A stretch of DNA of 64,000 bases from Chitinophaga filiformis (GCF_023100805.1 NZ_CP095855.1:7419001-7483000), one strand, 5' to 3'; numbered from the stretch's first letter, positions 53,101 to 61,849 are shown. Notes: a model not told the origin generated them from the sequence alone. Numbers and translations are program-made.

Positions 53101-53367
53101 TATGCGCTGGTAAGTTCTCAATGGGTAGAAAGCGGCACCTACCTGCGTATTAAGAAAGTATCCCTCGGTTATAGCTTAAATCCTGCATTACTGGAAAGAG
53201 TTCATCTGAAGCGAGTACGCATCTATGGCCTGGTAGACAACCTGAAGATCTTCCAGAAATCCAAGAACGTACCTGATGCTGAGCAAGTGGATGTTTTTGG
53301 TGTATATAGCGGCAGTGGTTATCCACTTCCTAAGAAATTCACGTTTGGACTGGATGTCAGCCTATAA
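50116..53367 (+). CDS. SusC/RagA-type TonB-dependent transporter
   Basis: A 1083-residue outer-membrane importer without STN domain. Signal peptide ends at about residue 29 (SVFARAQ). Then a carboxypeptidase-regulatory-like domain (about 35-110; IAGTIKDGGDGTFLPGVSISI), the TonB box/plug (DVVVIGYQEASRKTVTASVTSV, YVIDGVPQ, IDILKDASAAAIYGSRGAGGVIII) and a long beta-barrel ending in aromatic FGLDVSL. The lack of STN and of a neighbouring sigma/FecR means it is regulated differently from the system at 28-36 kb. It heads a four-gene operon with susD, a fasciclin-like lipoprotein and one more lipoprotein. The substrate is unknown; no glycosidase accompanies it. Confidence 0.95.
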   Translation: MTVNLTKYSYGCSVLLTLVFTLMSVFARAQGTDARVSIAGTIKDGGDGTFLPGVSISISESKAGTVSNIDGGFTIKANVGSTLTFSIVGYLPFTYKVKGPDANVSIVLRRDKTDLKDVVVIGYQEASRKTVTASVTSVNPKNLLDVPTPSLDALLQGRAPGLDVQNFSGEPGVRSNVVMRGNTAVSRNINSDFTTAQGKASLARALSGPLYVIDGVPQSTEDIAAINYGSGTNTDALAGIAVNDIQSIDILKDASAAAIYGSRGAGGVIIITTKRGITGKPKIDFSAYHGITDMPSLDKIVIGAEERRGKMALIQHYGQYLNLQNIPQILTDSLNPAFNNANDYQGQLYQTGQVGNYDLSVSGGTNLVNYRYSLNYYDEEGIIKKSGFKRYSFSSNTGLNLSPKLNINTIIRYSRSDRPRSINDLSGGYGPFNGGYYASSPLPSSTLYLSPANAAFIFGNTTNQTDRNSDDNLSISPVIDWKISKKFSFNTVISYSAHSARSDSYTPGAVRRDGTGAASSFVENRNNYLLSNALQYTTGFGQHHTLNLLLGQNTEYMEYRATISKAVGIPNDQIRTVTVLDKNLAETSSDLLQSGIQTGFLRVNYGFKGRYLLSAVMNADASSRFGKNNRWGYFPSVSAGWVVSDEPWLKSKSSWLTLLKLRASYGETGRQPDGGDNYLSYNTYNIGAGAFPGSTNPATGANQSLTYNGVPAISLNFDKGLSNPNLSWEKTSQSNIGLDLTLLNGRFSVVTDAYVKSTHGGIFTLAVPITTGYSTNTANAIGVRNTGVEMQFIANVFAPAKPFQWQFLLNIAHNDNIITSLPNGGRDIYLDKYLLRQGQPINTYNTFKATGIYKTDADVPVNPVTGAALNFYGYPFKGGDPIWQDSNGDGVLDATDYVPTGNPNPKLTGGFSNTFSYKRFTLDIFCTFTAGRQIYNDYLAGRLSQLVPTDDGDSNPLHSISTHSLPDLSGINYWYNPGDNAQYPSLSSVTGTRYKYALVSSQWVESGTYLRIKKVSLGYSLNPALLERVHLKRVRIYGLVDNLKIFQKSKNVPDAEQVDVFGVYSGSGYPLPKKFTFGLDVSL

Positions 53368-53385
53368 CTTTTTAAAAACAGGATC

Positions 53386-54861
53386 ATGAACAAACGACTC
53401 GTACATACAATATATATCGTCTTACTACTGGCTCCCCTCATGATAGTATCATCATGCAGTAAAATACTGGATCTGGAGCCTCACAACTCTACTTTCACAG
53501 AGGCATATTTCACCAATGAATCGGACGCAAATACTGCCATCGCCGGCGCTTATGCACTGCTAAGGAATATCCTCATCGCAGATAATACATGGCATGTGTA
53601 TGGCGACGTTCCCGCCGGTGAATTCCTGATCAACGGTAACTACGACTCCGGCAACAGCAATGTGGCATTAGGGCTCTTTACGGGCCTGAACGTAAACGGC
53701 GGCAGCTACTGGAACTGGCAGAAATATTATAAACTGCTTCAGCAGGTGAACCTGATCATCGCCAAAGTACCGGGAATCGACTCGACAAAATTTGTTGATC
53801 CGGCCACTAAGTCGCATATCATCGGTGAAGCATATTTCCTGCGTGCTTTCACTTATTTCTTTATGAGCAGGGTTTGGGGCGGCGTGCCCTTGAAACTTAC
53901 ACCCGACTATGACGCCAATGCTGCTTTAAATATCCCAAGAAGCACTGCCGATGCTGTACTGGCTCAATGCCTGGCAGATGTGAGCATTGCTGAAAAAGAT
54001 ATGGCCTTTGGTTACGAAGACGAAGGGCAACGCGCCGTGAGGGCGAACAAGGGAAGCGCTTATGCGCTGGAAGCACATATCAGGGCATGGAAAGGCGATT
54101 ATGCCGGTTGCGAAGCAGCCGCCAATACTGTGATCACCCAGGGAGGTTACCAGCTGGTCGACTCTGCGAATTATGAATCTGTATTCATCGGCAGGTCAGC
54201 AGAAGGCATTTTCGAGATCAATATCAACAGCGGACAGAACGAAGGCATCGCTCTGAATGGCGGTGGCAACGGTTCTGCTGTTACCCTGATGCAACCTTTC
54301 GTTTATGGTAAAGGATATCTTGAGTGGCCGGTACGCACCATTTATGTAAACAAGCTGTATGCAGCAGATAGTGCTACAGATATCCGTTACAGTAAGTTTT
54401 TCTTTCGGTCCCAGTCGTCTAACGGACAAGTTATCAAATATGCCAATATTACCTATGCCGATGGCTCAACAAAACAGGATCCGAGATTAAACAACAACCT
54501 GAATATATTCAGGCTCGCCGATATCATACTGTTAAGAGCAGAAGCGTTGAATAAGTTAGGTCGTGATGGAGAAGCAGTTACATTACTAAATGAGGTGCGT
54601 AAAAGAGCGGGCGTTCCTGATTACAGTGGCCCTGCTGGTGATGACCTGGCCACTGCAATACTGGAAGAACGCCTGAAAGAACTATTCTTTGAAGGACACG
54701 CGTATTTTGACCTTGTAAGAAGCAAAAAACTGACGGACTACAACGAGTCCTTCAACGGGAACCAGTATAATAATGGAGGATGGTTATGGCCAATTGATCC
54801 TAACATGTTCAAAGACGACTATACGCTTGTCCAGACACCTTACTGGCAGGGTAAACTTTAA
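53386..54861 (+). CDS. SusD/RagB-family surface lipoprotein
   Basis: A 491-residue lipoprotein partner of the SusC encoded 18 bases upstream. Lipobox MIVSSC with Cys24 acylated. SusD helices (YFTNESDANTAIAGAYALLR), the YFLRAFTYFFMSRVWGGVPL segment and the RagB C-terminus (IFRLADIILLRAEALNK, LLNEVRKRAG, ILEERLKELFFEGHAYFDLVRS) are all present. Confidence 0.95.
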   Translation: MNKRLVHTIYIVLLLAPLMIVSSCSKILDLEPHNSTFTEAYFTNESDANTAIAGAYALLRNILIADNTWHVYGDVPAGEFLINGNYDSGNSNVALGLFTGLNVNGGSYWNWQKYYKLLQQVNLIIAKVPGIDSTKFVDPATKSHIIGEAYFLRAFTYFFMSRVWGGVPLKLTPDYDANAALNIPRSTADAVLAQCLADVSIAEKDMAFGYEDEGQRAVRANKGSAYALEAHIRAWKGDYAGCEAAANTVITQGGYQLVDSANYESVFIGRSAEGIFEININSGQNEGIALNGGGNGSAVTLMQPFVYGKGYLEWPVRTIYVNKLYAADSATDIRYSKFFFRSQSSNGQVIKYANITYADGSTKQDPRLNNNLNIFRLADIILLRAEALNKLGRDGEAVTLLNEVRKRAGVPDYSGPAGDDLATAILEERLKELFFEGHAYFDLVRSKKLTDYNESFNGNQYNNGGWLWPIDPNMFKDDYTLVQTPYWQGKL

Positions 54862-54880
54862 TTAAAATTAAACCAGCTGC

Positions 54881-55570
54881 ATGAAAAAGATATTTTCCGG
54901 AACCATCATATTAATGACGATAGCTTTCTTCTCCTGCAAGAAGGACTATACGATCGGCGGTAGTATAACAGATCCGCATGTGAATATGACGACTTACGAT
55001 TACTTAAAAACAAATCCGCTGTTTGATACGCTGTTATTACTAATTGACAGAACAGGACTGAAAGAGGAAGTGAATACATCAGGGACATTCTTTGCCGTTA
55101 CTGATTATTCTATCAGTAATTATATAGCAAAAAAACAGGACGATCTGAGGACAAAAATGAACGATGAAAACCTCGTATATACCTTCGACTCCATTGATTA
55201 TGCGGTGATGAAAGATTCCTTGAGAGCCTATCTGTTCAAAGATCAGATCACCAGAAACAATACCACGGAAATTGGCCGTTTCTTTAAAGCGAATGATGGT
55301 GAACTGCGCCTGGTGCAACTGATCCCTTCCAATGATTATACAGATGGTACTGTGTTCAGTACCAGGCCAAAGTACATTTACCTAACCAAACTGATCGCTA
55401 CCGAGAATGGCTATCCTGTACCGACTGATTCTACGGGTCTGCCTGGCCTGAAGGACGGACAGAAATTACAGACACTTTGCCAGACGACGGGTATTATTAC
55501 GACAACAGGCGTATTGCATGTGTTGAACAATGGTCACACATTCACTTATTTCCAGGATTTATTCAATTAA
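54881..55570 (+). CDS. Fasciclin-like domain lipoprotein
   Basis: A 229-residue surface lipoprotein (lipobox FFSCKK, Cys at about 19). The body resembles one FAS1 domain: TTYDYLKTNPLFDTLLLLID at the start (like T-x-x-D-x-L...F-x-T-L-L-x-L-I), GTFFAVTDYSISNYI as the H1-type segment, and NGVLHVLNNGH-like TTTGVLHVLNNGHTF at the end. FAS1 domains mediate adhesion or ligand holding. Its position third in a susCD operon suggests an accessory surface subunit of the transporter. Confidence 0.75.
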   Translation: MKKIFSGTIILMTIAFFSCKKDYTIGGSITDPHVNMTTYDYLKTNPLFDTLLLLIDRTGLKEEVNTSGTFFAVTDYSISNYIAKKQDDLRTKMNDENLVYTFDSIDYAVMKDSLRAYLFKDQITRNNTTEIGRFFKANDGELRLVQLIPSNDYTDGTVFSTRPKYIYLTKLIATENGYPVPTDSTGLPGLKDGQKLQTLCQTTGIITTTGVLHVLNNGHTFTYFQDLFN

Positions 55571-55591
55571 TCGTTACATTATTTTATTATC

Positions 55592-56563
55592 ATGAATAAT
55601 ATTTTCAAAGCCACTGCCTATGCATTGCTTGCAGCCGTTGCACTGTCACCTGCCTGTAAAAAGGTAGAAAATGGTTACCTGAGTAACCAGATACGGTATG
55701 TTGATAATCCAATGGAGATAAAGCGGGGACAAGTTGAGCAAACCGTTGCGGTTAGTAATGATGGTTCAAGTGCACCGGTTGTGTATAAATTGCTCGATAT
55801 CAGGGACAGTACCGGACATCATGCAGATTCACTCTTTGCTTCTTACGATCGCTATGAATGGATCGGTGAGTTTAACCCGGATACTGACACCACGGTGGAA
55901 CTGCTAAATAAGAAAAGACAGCTGGTAAACAAACCTCCTTTCGATTTCAATGTTCATACAGGTGCATTTACCTTCTATAATACGACTACCAAAGTGCCCT
56001 TGGGTAAATACGATTTTGATATCCAGGCAACCAACGAAAACGGTACCAAGACCTTTAAGAACATCGCCTCTTTTACATTAGTGGATGATGATCCGTACGT
56101 GATTGGCGGCGGCGGCGGAGCGTTGTTTCTGGATGGTACCACTACCAGTTACGACATCGGAGCCCCTGATGTAACAATTGTTAAGACTTCTGATGAAGGT
56201 ACAAACATCATCCTGAAGATCACCGACCAATATGGTCATCCGTTTAATCCGGCAAAAGGTGAGATCATCAGAAGGGGCGACCGTAGTGATTTTGGCACCT
56301 ATGCACAGTTTCACCCACTCGTGTATACAGATTCTACAATGACCTGCAATTTCGAGACAACACCGTTTCCTTTGAAGCAGAGTACTTACGGCTACCTGAT
56401 CTATTACCGTATTCCAAGTCAGTATGTGATAGCTGACGGGGGGTATGCACCGGACAACAGGCAGGTTTATAGTGCAAATCCAAGGTTCCAGTTTAATATC
56501 TACCAGGAAGGTACTTATGAAGTAACTGTGAGAGTGAAGCATGTAACGAGAGATCCTAACTAA
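55592..56563 (+). CDS. Surface lipoprotein of the susCD operon (DUF5007-like)
   Basis: A 323-residue lipoprotein (lipobox ALSPACKK, Cys at about 22). Beta-sandwich character with strands such as QVEQTVAVSNDGSS, GKYDFDIQATNENG and GTYEVTVRVKHVTRDPN, and a poly-Gly turn (GGGGGALF, about residues 170-177). The type fits surface-exposed binding proteins of SusCD operons, possibly DUF5007, but I am unsure of the family. Ends the operon; a strong terminator follows about 85 bases later. Confidence 0.65.
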   Translation: MNNIFKATAYALLAAVALSPACKKVENGYLSNQIRYVDNPMEIKRGQVEQTVAVSNDGSSAPVVYKLLDIRDSTGHHADSLFASYDRYEWIGEFNPDTDTTVELLNKKRQLVNKPPFDFNVHTGAFTFYNTTTKVPLGKYDFDIQATNENGTKTFKNIASFTLVDDDPYVIGGGGGALFLDGTTTSYDIGAPDVTIVKTSDEGTNIILKITDQYGHPFNPAKGEIIRRGDRSDFGTYAQFHPLVYTDSTMTCNFETTPFPLKQSTYGYLIYYRIPSQYVIADGGYAPDNRQVYSANPRFQFNIYQEGTYEVTVRVKHVTRDPN

Positions 56564-56647
56564 GAATATAACAGCTCAGCGAAGGCTGTCGGGAGAACAT
56601 GGGTTAAAACAGGTACTTCGAAAGTTGTTTCCTGGCCCGTTTAAGTT

Positions 56648-56685
56648 AAAAGAGGAAGAATTAGCAATAATTCTTCCTCTTTTTG
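56648..56685 (+). terminator. Terminator of the second susCD operon
   Basis: 15-bp perfect stem AAAGAGGAAGAATTA/TAATTCTTCCTCTTT with a GCAA loop and a T-run. Confidence 0.9.
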
Positions 56686-56764
56686 TATTACTAAGTCTGG
56701 TTATTCTTTCTTTTGATCCATCACTATGTATTCCCTTTACTCATAGGCTGCGATGCCGGCTCCT

Positions 56765-57682
56765 TTAATTAAAATGCGTCCGGAATGCCAGTGGGGTTTG
56801 GGCAGTCTTATCTTTAAAGAACTTGTTGAACGACTGGGAATAATTGAATCCCAGCCGATAGGCAATTTCACTGACTGTCAGATTAGTTGTTGACAATTGC
56901 TGTTTAGCTATCTCAATGATCTTTTCCTGGATATGCTGCTGCGCGGTAAGCCCCGTCAGCTGTTTAAGCATATCACTTAGATATTTGCCGGAAAGATGAA
57001 GTTTTTCAGCAAAATAGGAAACAGTCGGCAGTCCTTCGTTTCTGCCATCAGTTTTAAAATAATCATCAAGCAGTGCTTCAAAACGTGTCAGCAATTGATT
57101 GTTGATCGGTTTTCGGGTGATGAACTGCCTGTTATAATAGCGGTTACTGAATGTCAGCAGTAATTCCAGCTGCGCCACGAGCACATCCTGACTGAAATTA
57201 TCGATTGGCCGACCGATCTCCTTTTGGATCTTCCGGAACAATTCTTCCATATCACGTTCTTCATCCGCTGAAAGTATCAGTGCTTCCCTCACGCTGTAGT
57301 TGAAAAAGTGATAGTTCCTGATCTTCCTGCTGAGATCATAGCCCTGCAAAAAATCAGGATGGAATACAAGGCACCAGCCATCCTCAGGAAAAGCCATCTC
57401 CGGATCTATACCCATTACCTGGTTAGGTCCGAAAAACCCCATCACACCCTCATCATAATCATAGGTCGTTTGCCCATACACCGATTTGCAGTTACATTTA
57501 TATTTAATGGTAATAACATAGAAACCCAACATAAATCTAATTCCGGCATCCACACTTATTGCAGGCAGGTCACCGAAATTATATATACCGATCAGGGGAT
57601 GCCTGGGTTTGCCAAGACCCGTTGCAGCATAGTATTGATGCAGGTTTTTAATATACAATATATCTGTAGGCCTCATGGTCAT
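56765..57682 (-). CDS. AraC-family transcriptional regulator
   Basis: A 305-residue DNA-binding protein. The N-terminal part (1-190) is a cupin-like sensing segment without recognised ligand motif. The C-terminal AraC HTH pair (about 205-303) has YFAEKLHLSGKYLSDMLKQLTG and LTVSEIAYRLGFNYSQSFNKFFKDKT. Its ATG is 6 bases after the SDR stop, so both form one operon and it probably controls the SDR and perhaps the divergent luciferase-like gene. Confidence 0.92.
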   Translation of the reverse strand: MTMRPTDILYIKNLHQYYAATGLGKPRHPLIGIYNFGDLPAISVDAGIRFMLGFYVITIKYKCNCKSVYGQTTYDYDEGVMGFFGPNQVMGIDPEMAFPEDGWCLVFHPDFLQGYDLSRKIRNYHFFNYSVREALILSADEERDMEELFRKIQKEIGRPIDNFSQDVLVAQLELLLTFSNRYYNRQFITRKPINNQLLTRFEALLDDYFKTDGRNEGLPTVSYFAEKLHLSGKYLSDMLKQLTGLTAQQHIQEKIIEIAKQQLSTTNLTVSEIAYRLGFNYSQSFNKFFKDKTAQTPLAFRTHFN

Positions 57683-57688
57683 CCATTT

Positions 57689-58492
57689 TTAATGACTATT
57701 TAAATTAAGGCTTTTCCTCATCATATTGCCAAAGATCTTCAATCCTACACGGACCGGCACCAAGGTGGTGGCGAACCAGGCTAGCTTGTTATGAAGACCA
57801 CTGATGGTAATGAGTTTATTTTTCCGAAGGCCATTCATGGCTGCCGTCACCACCTGTTCCGGTGTTTCCATCCTTTTCGTCGAAAAACTGCCTTTCCTGT
57901 CCTCACCGATCTTTGCAGCAATAAAAAAACCGGTTTCCGTAGCGCCGGGACACAACAACATTGTTCTAATGCCATATAACCTGTTCTCCTCCCAGAGCGC
58001 CTGTGTGAAATATTTCACGAAACCTTTTGTTGCAGCATACACATTCATATACGGTATAGGGCCGAAGCTTGCCATCGAGCCTACATTAATAATCGTTCCG
58101 CTTTTTGACGCCCTCATTTGTGGCAAAAATCTATATGTCAACGCAACTACTGCATTCATATTCAATAGCATCATGTTGCGGTAATCCTCCAGGCTGTATT
58201 CCAGTATATCCCCTCCTGCGCCACCACCAGCATTGTTGATCAGCCAATTCACCTCAACATTCCTTTTTACAATTTCATCAGCAATGACCTGATCACTGCC
58301 GGGCTTTGACAGATCAGCCACGATATAATAAGCAGCAATCTGGTGCCGGTCACTTAGCTGCTTGCATAATGTTTTTAATTTTTGTTCGGAGCGGGCCACC
58401 AATACCAGATTGTGCTTTTCTACAGCCAGGCATTCGGCAAAAGCCTTACCGATACCACCGGATGCACCGGTTATTAATGAAACTTTCATCAT
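57689..58492 (-). CDS. SDR-family NAD(P)-dependent oxidoreductase
   Basis: A 267-residue classical short-chain dehydrogenase. Cofactor motif TGASGGIGKA (8-17), NNAGG (86-90), catalytic Ser139, Tyr152 and Lys156 (YAATK). An Arg34 after the second strand (LVARSEQK) favours NADP(H). Substrate unknown. First gene of an operon with the AraC regulator; the divergent LLM gene starts about 160 bases away, so the region between is a likely shared control region. Confidence 0.92.
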   Translation of the reverse strand: MMKVSLITGASGGIGKAFAECLAVEKHNLVLVARSEQKLKTLCKQLSDRHQIAAYYIVADLSKPGSDQVIADEIVKRNVEVNWLINNAGGGAGGDILEYSLEDYRNMMLLNMNAVVALTYRFLPQMRASKSGTIINVGSMASFGPIPYMNVYAATKGFVKYFTQALWEENRLYGIRTMLLCPGATETGFFIAAKIGEDRKGSFSTKRMETPEQVVTAAMNGLRKNKLITISGLHNKLAWFATTLVPVRVGLKIFGNMMRKSLNLNSH

Positions 58493-58650
58493 CTTATTTT
58501 TAATAAGACAAAGTTGGTAAGTCTTATGCGCCTGTTAGTATCCCAAAGGCGGTTGTTTGTATGTAAATTGTATGAATTTTCTCCAGGCGCCGGTCATTGA
58601 TATAATATCTATCTTTATAAGGGCTATTCTTTATAATTGAAAAGAGACGT

Positions 58651-59673
58651 ATGAAGAAAATAGGATTTTTATCGTTCGGACATTGGTCTAATCATCCGGG
58701 CTATCAAACCCGTACGGCGGCTGACACCTTGCTGCAATCTATTGATCTGGCTGTTGCGGCCGAAGAAATAGGTTTAGATGGCGCCTATTTCCGGGTACAT
58801 CATTTTGCAGCTCAGTTAGCATCTCCGTTTCCTTTGCTTTCCGCCATCGGCGCCAGAACAAAGAGCATAGAAATTGGAACAGGTGTTATCGACATGCGTT
58901 ATGAGAATCCACTCTATATGGTGGAAGACGCCGGAGCTGCTGATTTGATTTCGGGAGGGCGATTACAACTAGGGATCAGCAGAGGGTCGCCGGAGCAGGT
59001 AATTGATGGCTGGCGTTATTTCGGGTACGAACCGGCTGAAGGAGAAACTGATGCAGATATGGGGCGCAGAAAGGCCCTGCAATTCCTGGATAAGCTCAAA
59101 GGTGTCGGATTTGCACAACCCAACCCCTATCCCATGTTTCCTAATCCGCCGGGGCTCTTACGACTGGAGCCTCACTCCGAGGGATTGCGGGAACGTATCT
59201 GGTGGGGAGCAGCCTCTAATGCTACAGCTATCTGGGCAGCCGAAAACGGCATGTACCTGCAAAGTTCTACACTGAAGTTCGATGAAAGCGGCAAGCCATT
59301 CCACATACAACAGGCAGAGCAGATCAGGATGTACAGAGAAGCATGGAAAAAAGCAGGGCATACCCGCGAACCAAGAGTTTCTGTGAGCCGGTCCATCTTT
59401 GCATTGATGAATGATCAGGACAGGTATTTCTTTGGCAGGGATACGAAAAGCGCCGATAAAATCGGTTTTATTGAAGCTGACAGACGGGCCATTTTTGGAA
59501 AAAGTTATGCCGGGGAACCGGATCAGCTCATCAGGGAATTGGCTGAGGACGAGGCTATTCAGGAAGCTGATACCCTCCTTTTGACGATACCCAACACCCT
59601 GGGAGTGGAGTATAATATACACGTTCTGTCTTCTATTCTGGAACATGTTGCCCCTGGCTTAGGCTGGCGTTAA
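58651..59673 (+). CDS. LLM-class flavin-dependent oxidoreductase (luciferase-like)
   Basis: A 340-residue TIM-barrel monooxygenase using reduced FMN and oxygen. Markers: start KKIGFLSFGHWSNHPG, GLDGAYFRVHHFA, the RTKSIEIGTGVIDMRYENPL segment, SGGRLQLGISRGSPEQVI, and GADTLLLTIPN-like QEADTLLLTIPNTLG. The length is normal. It needs a flavin reductase, not seen nearby. Substrate unknown. Divergent from the SDR/AraC pair. Confidence 0.9.
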   Translation: MKKIGFLSFGHWSNHPGYQTRTAADTLLQSIDLAVAAEEIGLDGAYFRVHHFAAQLASPFPLLSAIGARTKSIEIGTGVIDMRYENPLYMVEDAGAADLISGGRLQLGISRGSPEQVIDGWRYFGYEPAEGETDADMGRRKALQFLDKLKGVGFAQPNPYPMFPNPPGLLRLEPHSEGLRERIWWGAASNATAIWAAENGMYLQSSTLKFDESGKPFHIQQAEQIRMYREAWKKAGHTREPRVSVSRSIFALMNDQDRYFFGRDTKSADKIGFIEADRRAIFGKSYAGEPDQLIRELAEDEAIQEADTLLLTIPNTLGVEYNIHVLSSILEHVAPGLGWR

Positions 59674-59691
59674 ACAAGCATACTTCGCCGG

Positions 59692-59737
59692 AAAATTTGA
59701 AGCCTTCAAGTCGAAAGATTGAAGGCTTTTAAATTTT
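59692..59737. terminator. Bidirectional terminator after the LLM gene
   Basis: Stem AAAATTTGAAGCCTTCAA against TTGAAGGCTTTTAAATTTT with a GTCGAAAGA loop region, between convergent genes. Its core, GCCTTCAA/TTGAAGGC, recurs in the terminator at 63.0 kb. Confidence 0.8.
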
Positions 59738-59802
59738 GCTTAGCAGGAGCATTTGGGGCATACCTAAACTACAGAAAGTCAACACAGCTCAGTGGGCCGG
59801 AA

Positions 59803-60486
59803 CTATGACTTTGGTACAACAAGCGCCATTTGCAGGTCCTTCTTTACCTCGTCCGATTCTATCCAGATATGATCATATGGAGATTCATCTCCCATCATTC
59901 TATCTTCGATCTCTGCACTACGCTCCTTGTAATAGGCTATTGTCTTTAAAACCCGGGCGGTATCAAGATCAATTTCGCCATTCTTCAGTTCAGCATTAGT
60001 TTCCAATATACGACCGATGTTGATCCTGTTCTGGGTCAAAGTAAGACTGCCATTGGGACCGGACACATTCCAGGCTTCCAGCAATTCACTGAATACGCCA
60101 TTAGCATTATCATCCTGTCCATCATCTTCCCAGAAGCAGACCATGCATATGAAGAATTCACCCCGTGCTTCGAGCGAAGGAAAACCACAGCCCGGGCATG
60201 TATGCAGGTCAATATCGTTAGCCTTAAGATATGTGTCATAATGTACTCTCCTGGCATGGAAAGCAGCTAATATTTCAGCCTCGTTCATATCCTTCAAAAT
60301 TAGCCTATTTCCGTAAAGCCGCAATTCATGGTGATGGCCAACCTTCCGTTCTTCCGCCCCCGGTAACAGTGCAAGCTTTTTTCGGACATCCGGTTCGCAT
60401 TGCTGCTCATAAAAGTCCTTTACAACTATTTTTAGGATAAAATCGGCTATTTTAACGCAAAAACAATCGTCAATTTTGTCCTGCAA
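59803..60486 (-). CDS. CPCC-type cysteine-rich protein
   Basis: A 227-residue cytoplasmic protein. The centre has CPGCGFPSLEARGEFFICMVCFWEDD (Cys at about 98-125), the pattern of the CPCC Cys-rich domain, where C-P-x-C-G ... I-C-x-V-C-x-W-E-D-D probably holds zinc. Family members are usually short and of unknown role, some in toxin-immunity loci; none is visible here. The start is uncertain: the frame opens with TTG at 60486 straight after an in-frame stop, and the next ATG is about 65 codons later (MNEAEILAAF). The Tet(X)-like gene starts 17 bases away in the other direction. Confidence 0.75.
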   Translation of the reverse strand: MQDKIDDCFCVKIADFILKIVVKDFYEQQCEPDVRKKLALLPGAEERKVGHHHELRLYGNRLILKDMNEAEILAAFHARRVHYDTYLKANDIDLHTCPGCGFPSLEARGEFFICMVCFWEDDGQDDNANGVFSELLEAWNVSGPNGSLTLTQNRINIGRILETNAELKNGEIDLDTARVLKTIAYYKERSAEIEDRMMGDESPYDHIWIESDEVKKDLQMALVVPKS

Positions 60487-60503
60487 TTAAACAATGCAGG
60501 ATT

Positions 60504-61619
60504 ATGCTACTGAAGAATAAAAGAATAGCCATCATCGGCGCAGGCCCCGTTGGATTGACCATGGCGACATTGTTACAGCAAAAGGGAGTAGATGTAAACG
60601 TCTATGAGAGAGACAAAGATGCCCAGGCAAGGATCTGGGGAGGTACGCTTGACCTCCATGAAGATTCAGGGCAGAAAGCAATGAAAGCAGCAGGATTACT
60701 GGAAAGCTATTTCGCATCAGCAATACCTATGGGAAGAACGCTGGCTGACGACCACGCTAACGTTTTCCACTCAACAACACCTCAATATGATTGTCCTGAA
60801 ATAAACAGGAACGATCTAAGAAAGATACTGCTTGAAAGCCTGGCAGGCAATACCGTTGCCTGGGACAGGAAGTTTACGGCACTTGAAGCACAACATGGAG
60901 AATGGCTTTTACATTTTGAAAATGGTACAACGGCAAGTGCAGATGTTGTTATCGGGGCTAATGGCGGCATGTCCAGCGCAAGAAAATATGTTACGAATGC
61001 GGAAGTCGAATATACCGGGACTTTCATTATCCAGGGCGAAGTATATCAGCCGGAAATCAAATGCAGCCAGTTCTATCAACTGTGCAACAATAACATACTG
61101 ATGATCGCCAGCGAAGGCATTACGCTCGTGGCAAACCCAAGGAATAATGGCGCTTTGACCTATAATGTAAGTATTAGAAAACCTGAATGGCCAGAACATA
61201 GTCTAAACTTTCAGAATACGGGCAACATCAGTACATTCCTGTCAAATAAATTCTCCCATTGGCACGAGTGCTACCAGCAATTATTCCGGTCAACATCTTC
61301 TTTTGTCGGATTACCTGCGAGGAAAATACCACTGGACAAGCCCTGGAAATCTGATCGCCCTTTACCTGTCACCCTGATCGGAGATGCCGCGCATCTGATG
61401 CCACCCTTTGCAGGTCAGGGTGTGAATACCGGCTTGATAGATGCATTAATTTTATCGGATAACTTCAGCAGCGGAAAATTTGAAACAATACAAGCTGCAA
61501 TAAACGATTATGAACAACAAATGTTTGTTTATGCAAAGGCGGCACAGCTTGAAACAAGTGAGAACGAGATAGCAATGCATCGTCCGAACTTCTCTTTCGG
61601 AAAAAGATTTGGCGGCTAG
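60504..61619 (+). CDS. Tet(X)-like FAD-dependent monooxygenase
   Basis: A 371-residue class A flavin monooxygenase with clear similarity along its whole length to the tetracycline-inactivating Tet(X) enzymes, as I recall their sequence. FAD motif IIGAGPVGLTMA (10-21), ARIWGGTLDLH (42-52), DG-type EINRNDLRK (99-107), GDAAHLMPPFAGQGVN (293-308), and the C-terminal helix with QQMFVYAKAAQ. Of the tetracycline contacts known in Tet(X) (its numbering), Gln192 is kept (Gln177 here) but Arg213 is Ile198, His234 is Thr219 and Gly236 is Asn221. So flavin chemistry is likely intact, while the substrate may differ. Confidence 0.88.
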   Translation: MLLKNKRIAIIGAGPVGLTMATLLQQKGVDVNVYERDKDAQARIWGGTLDLHEDSGQKAMKAAGLLESYFASAIPMGRTLADDHANVFHSTTPQYDCPEINRNDLRKILLESLAGNTVAWDRKFTALEAQHGEWLLHFENGTTASADVVIGANGGMSSARKYVTNAEVEYTGTFIIQGEVYQPEIKCSQFYQLCNNNILMIASEGITLVANPRNNGALTYNVSIRKPEWPEHSLNFQNTGNISTFLSNKFSHWHECYQQLFRSTSSFVGLPARKIPLDKPWKSDRPLPVTLIGDAAHLMPPFAGQGVNTGLIDALILSDNFSSGKFETIQAAINDYEQQMFVYAKAAQLETSENEIAMHRPNFSFGKRFGG

Positions 61620-61849
61620 GTTGTACGGCGTTTTACTGTATATAGGTTCGCGTCTGTATGCAATATTTGTATGCATCGGGCTATCATCAATTACGTCAGA
61701 CTAAGAAGATAGATGGGCTGTCTGATACCCGCAATTTCCGCTAGGTTTAATACAAAAAAAACACGATACTTGTTCCACCAACCCAACTGTGCTGAGACCT
61801 CCAGGTAGAATGCCAGGGGTTCGGGCCAGAAATGTAACATAACGAAACT

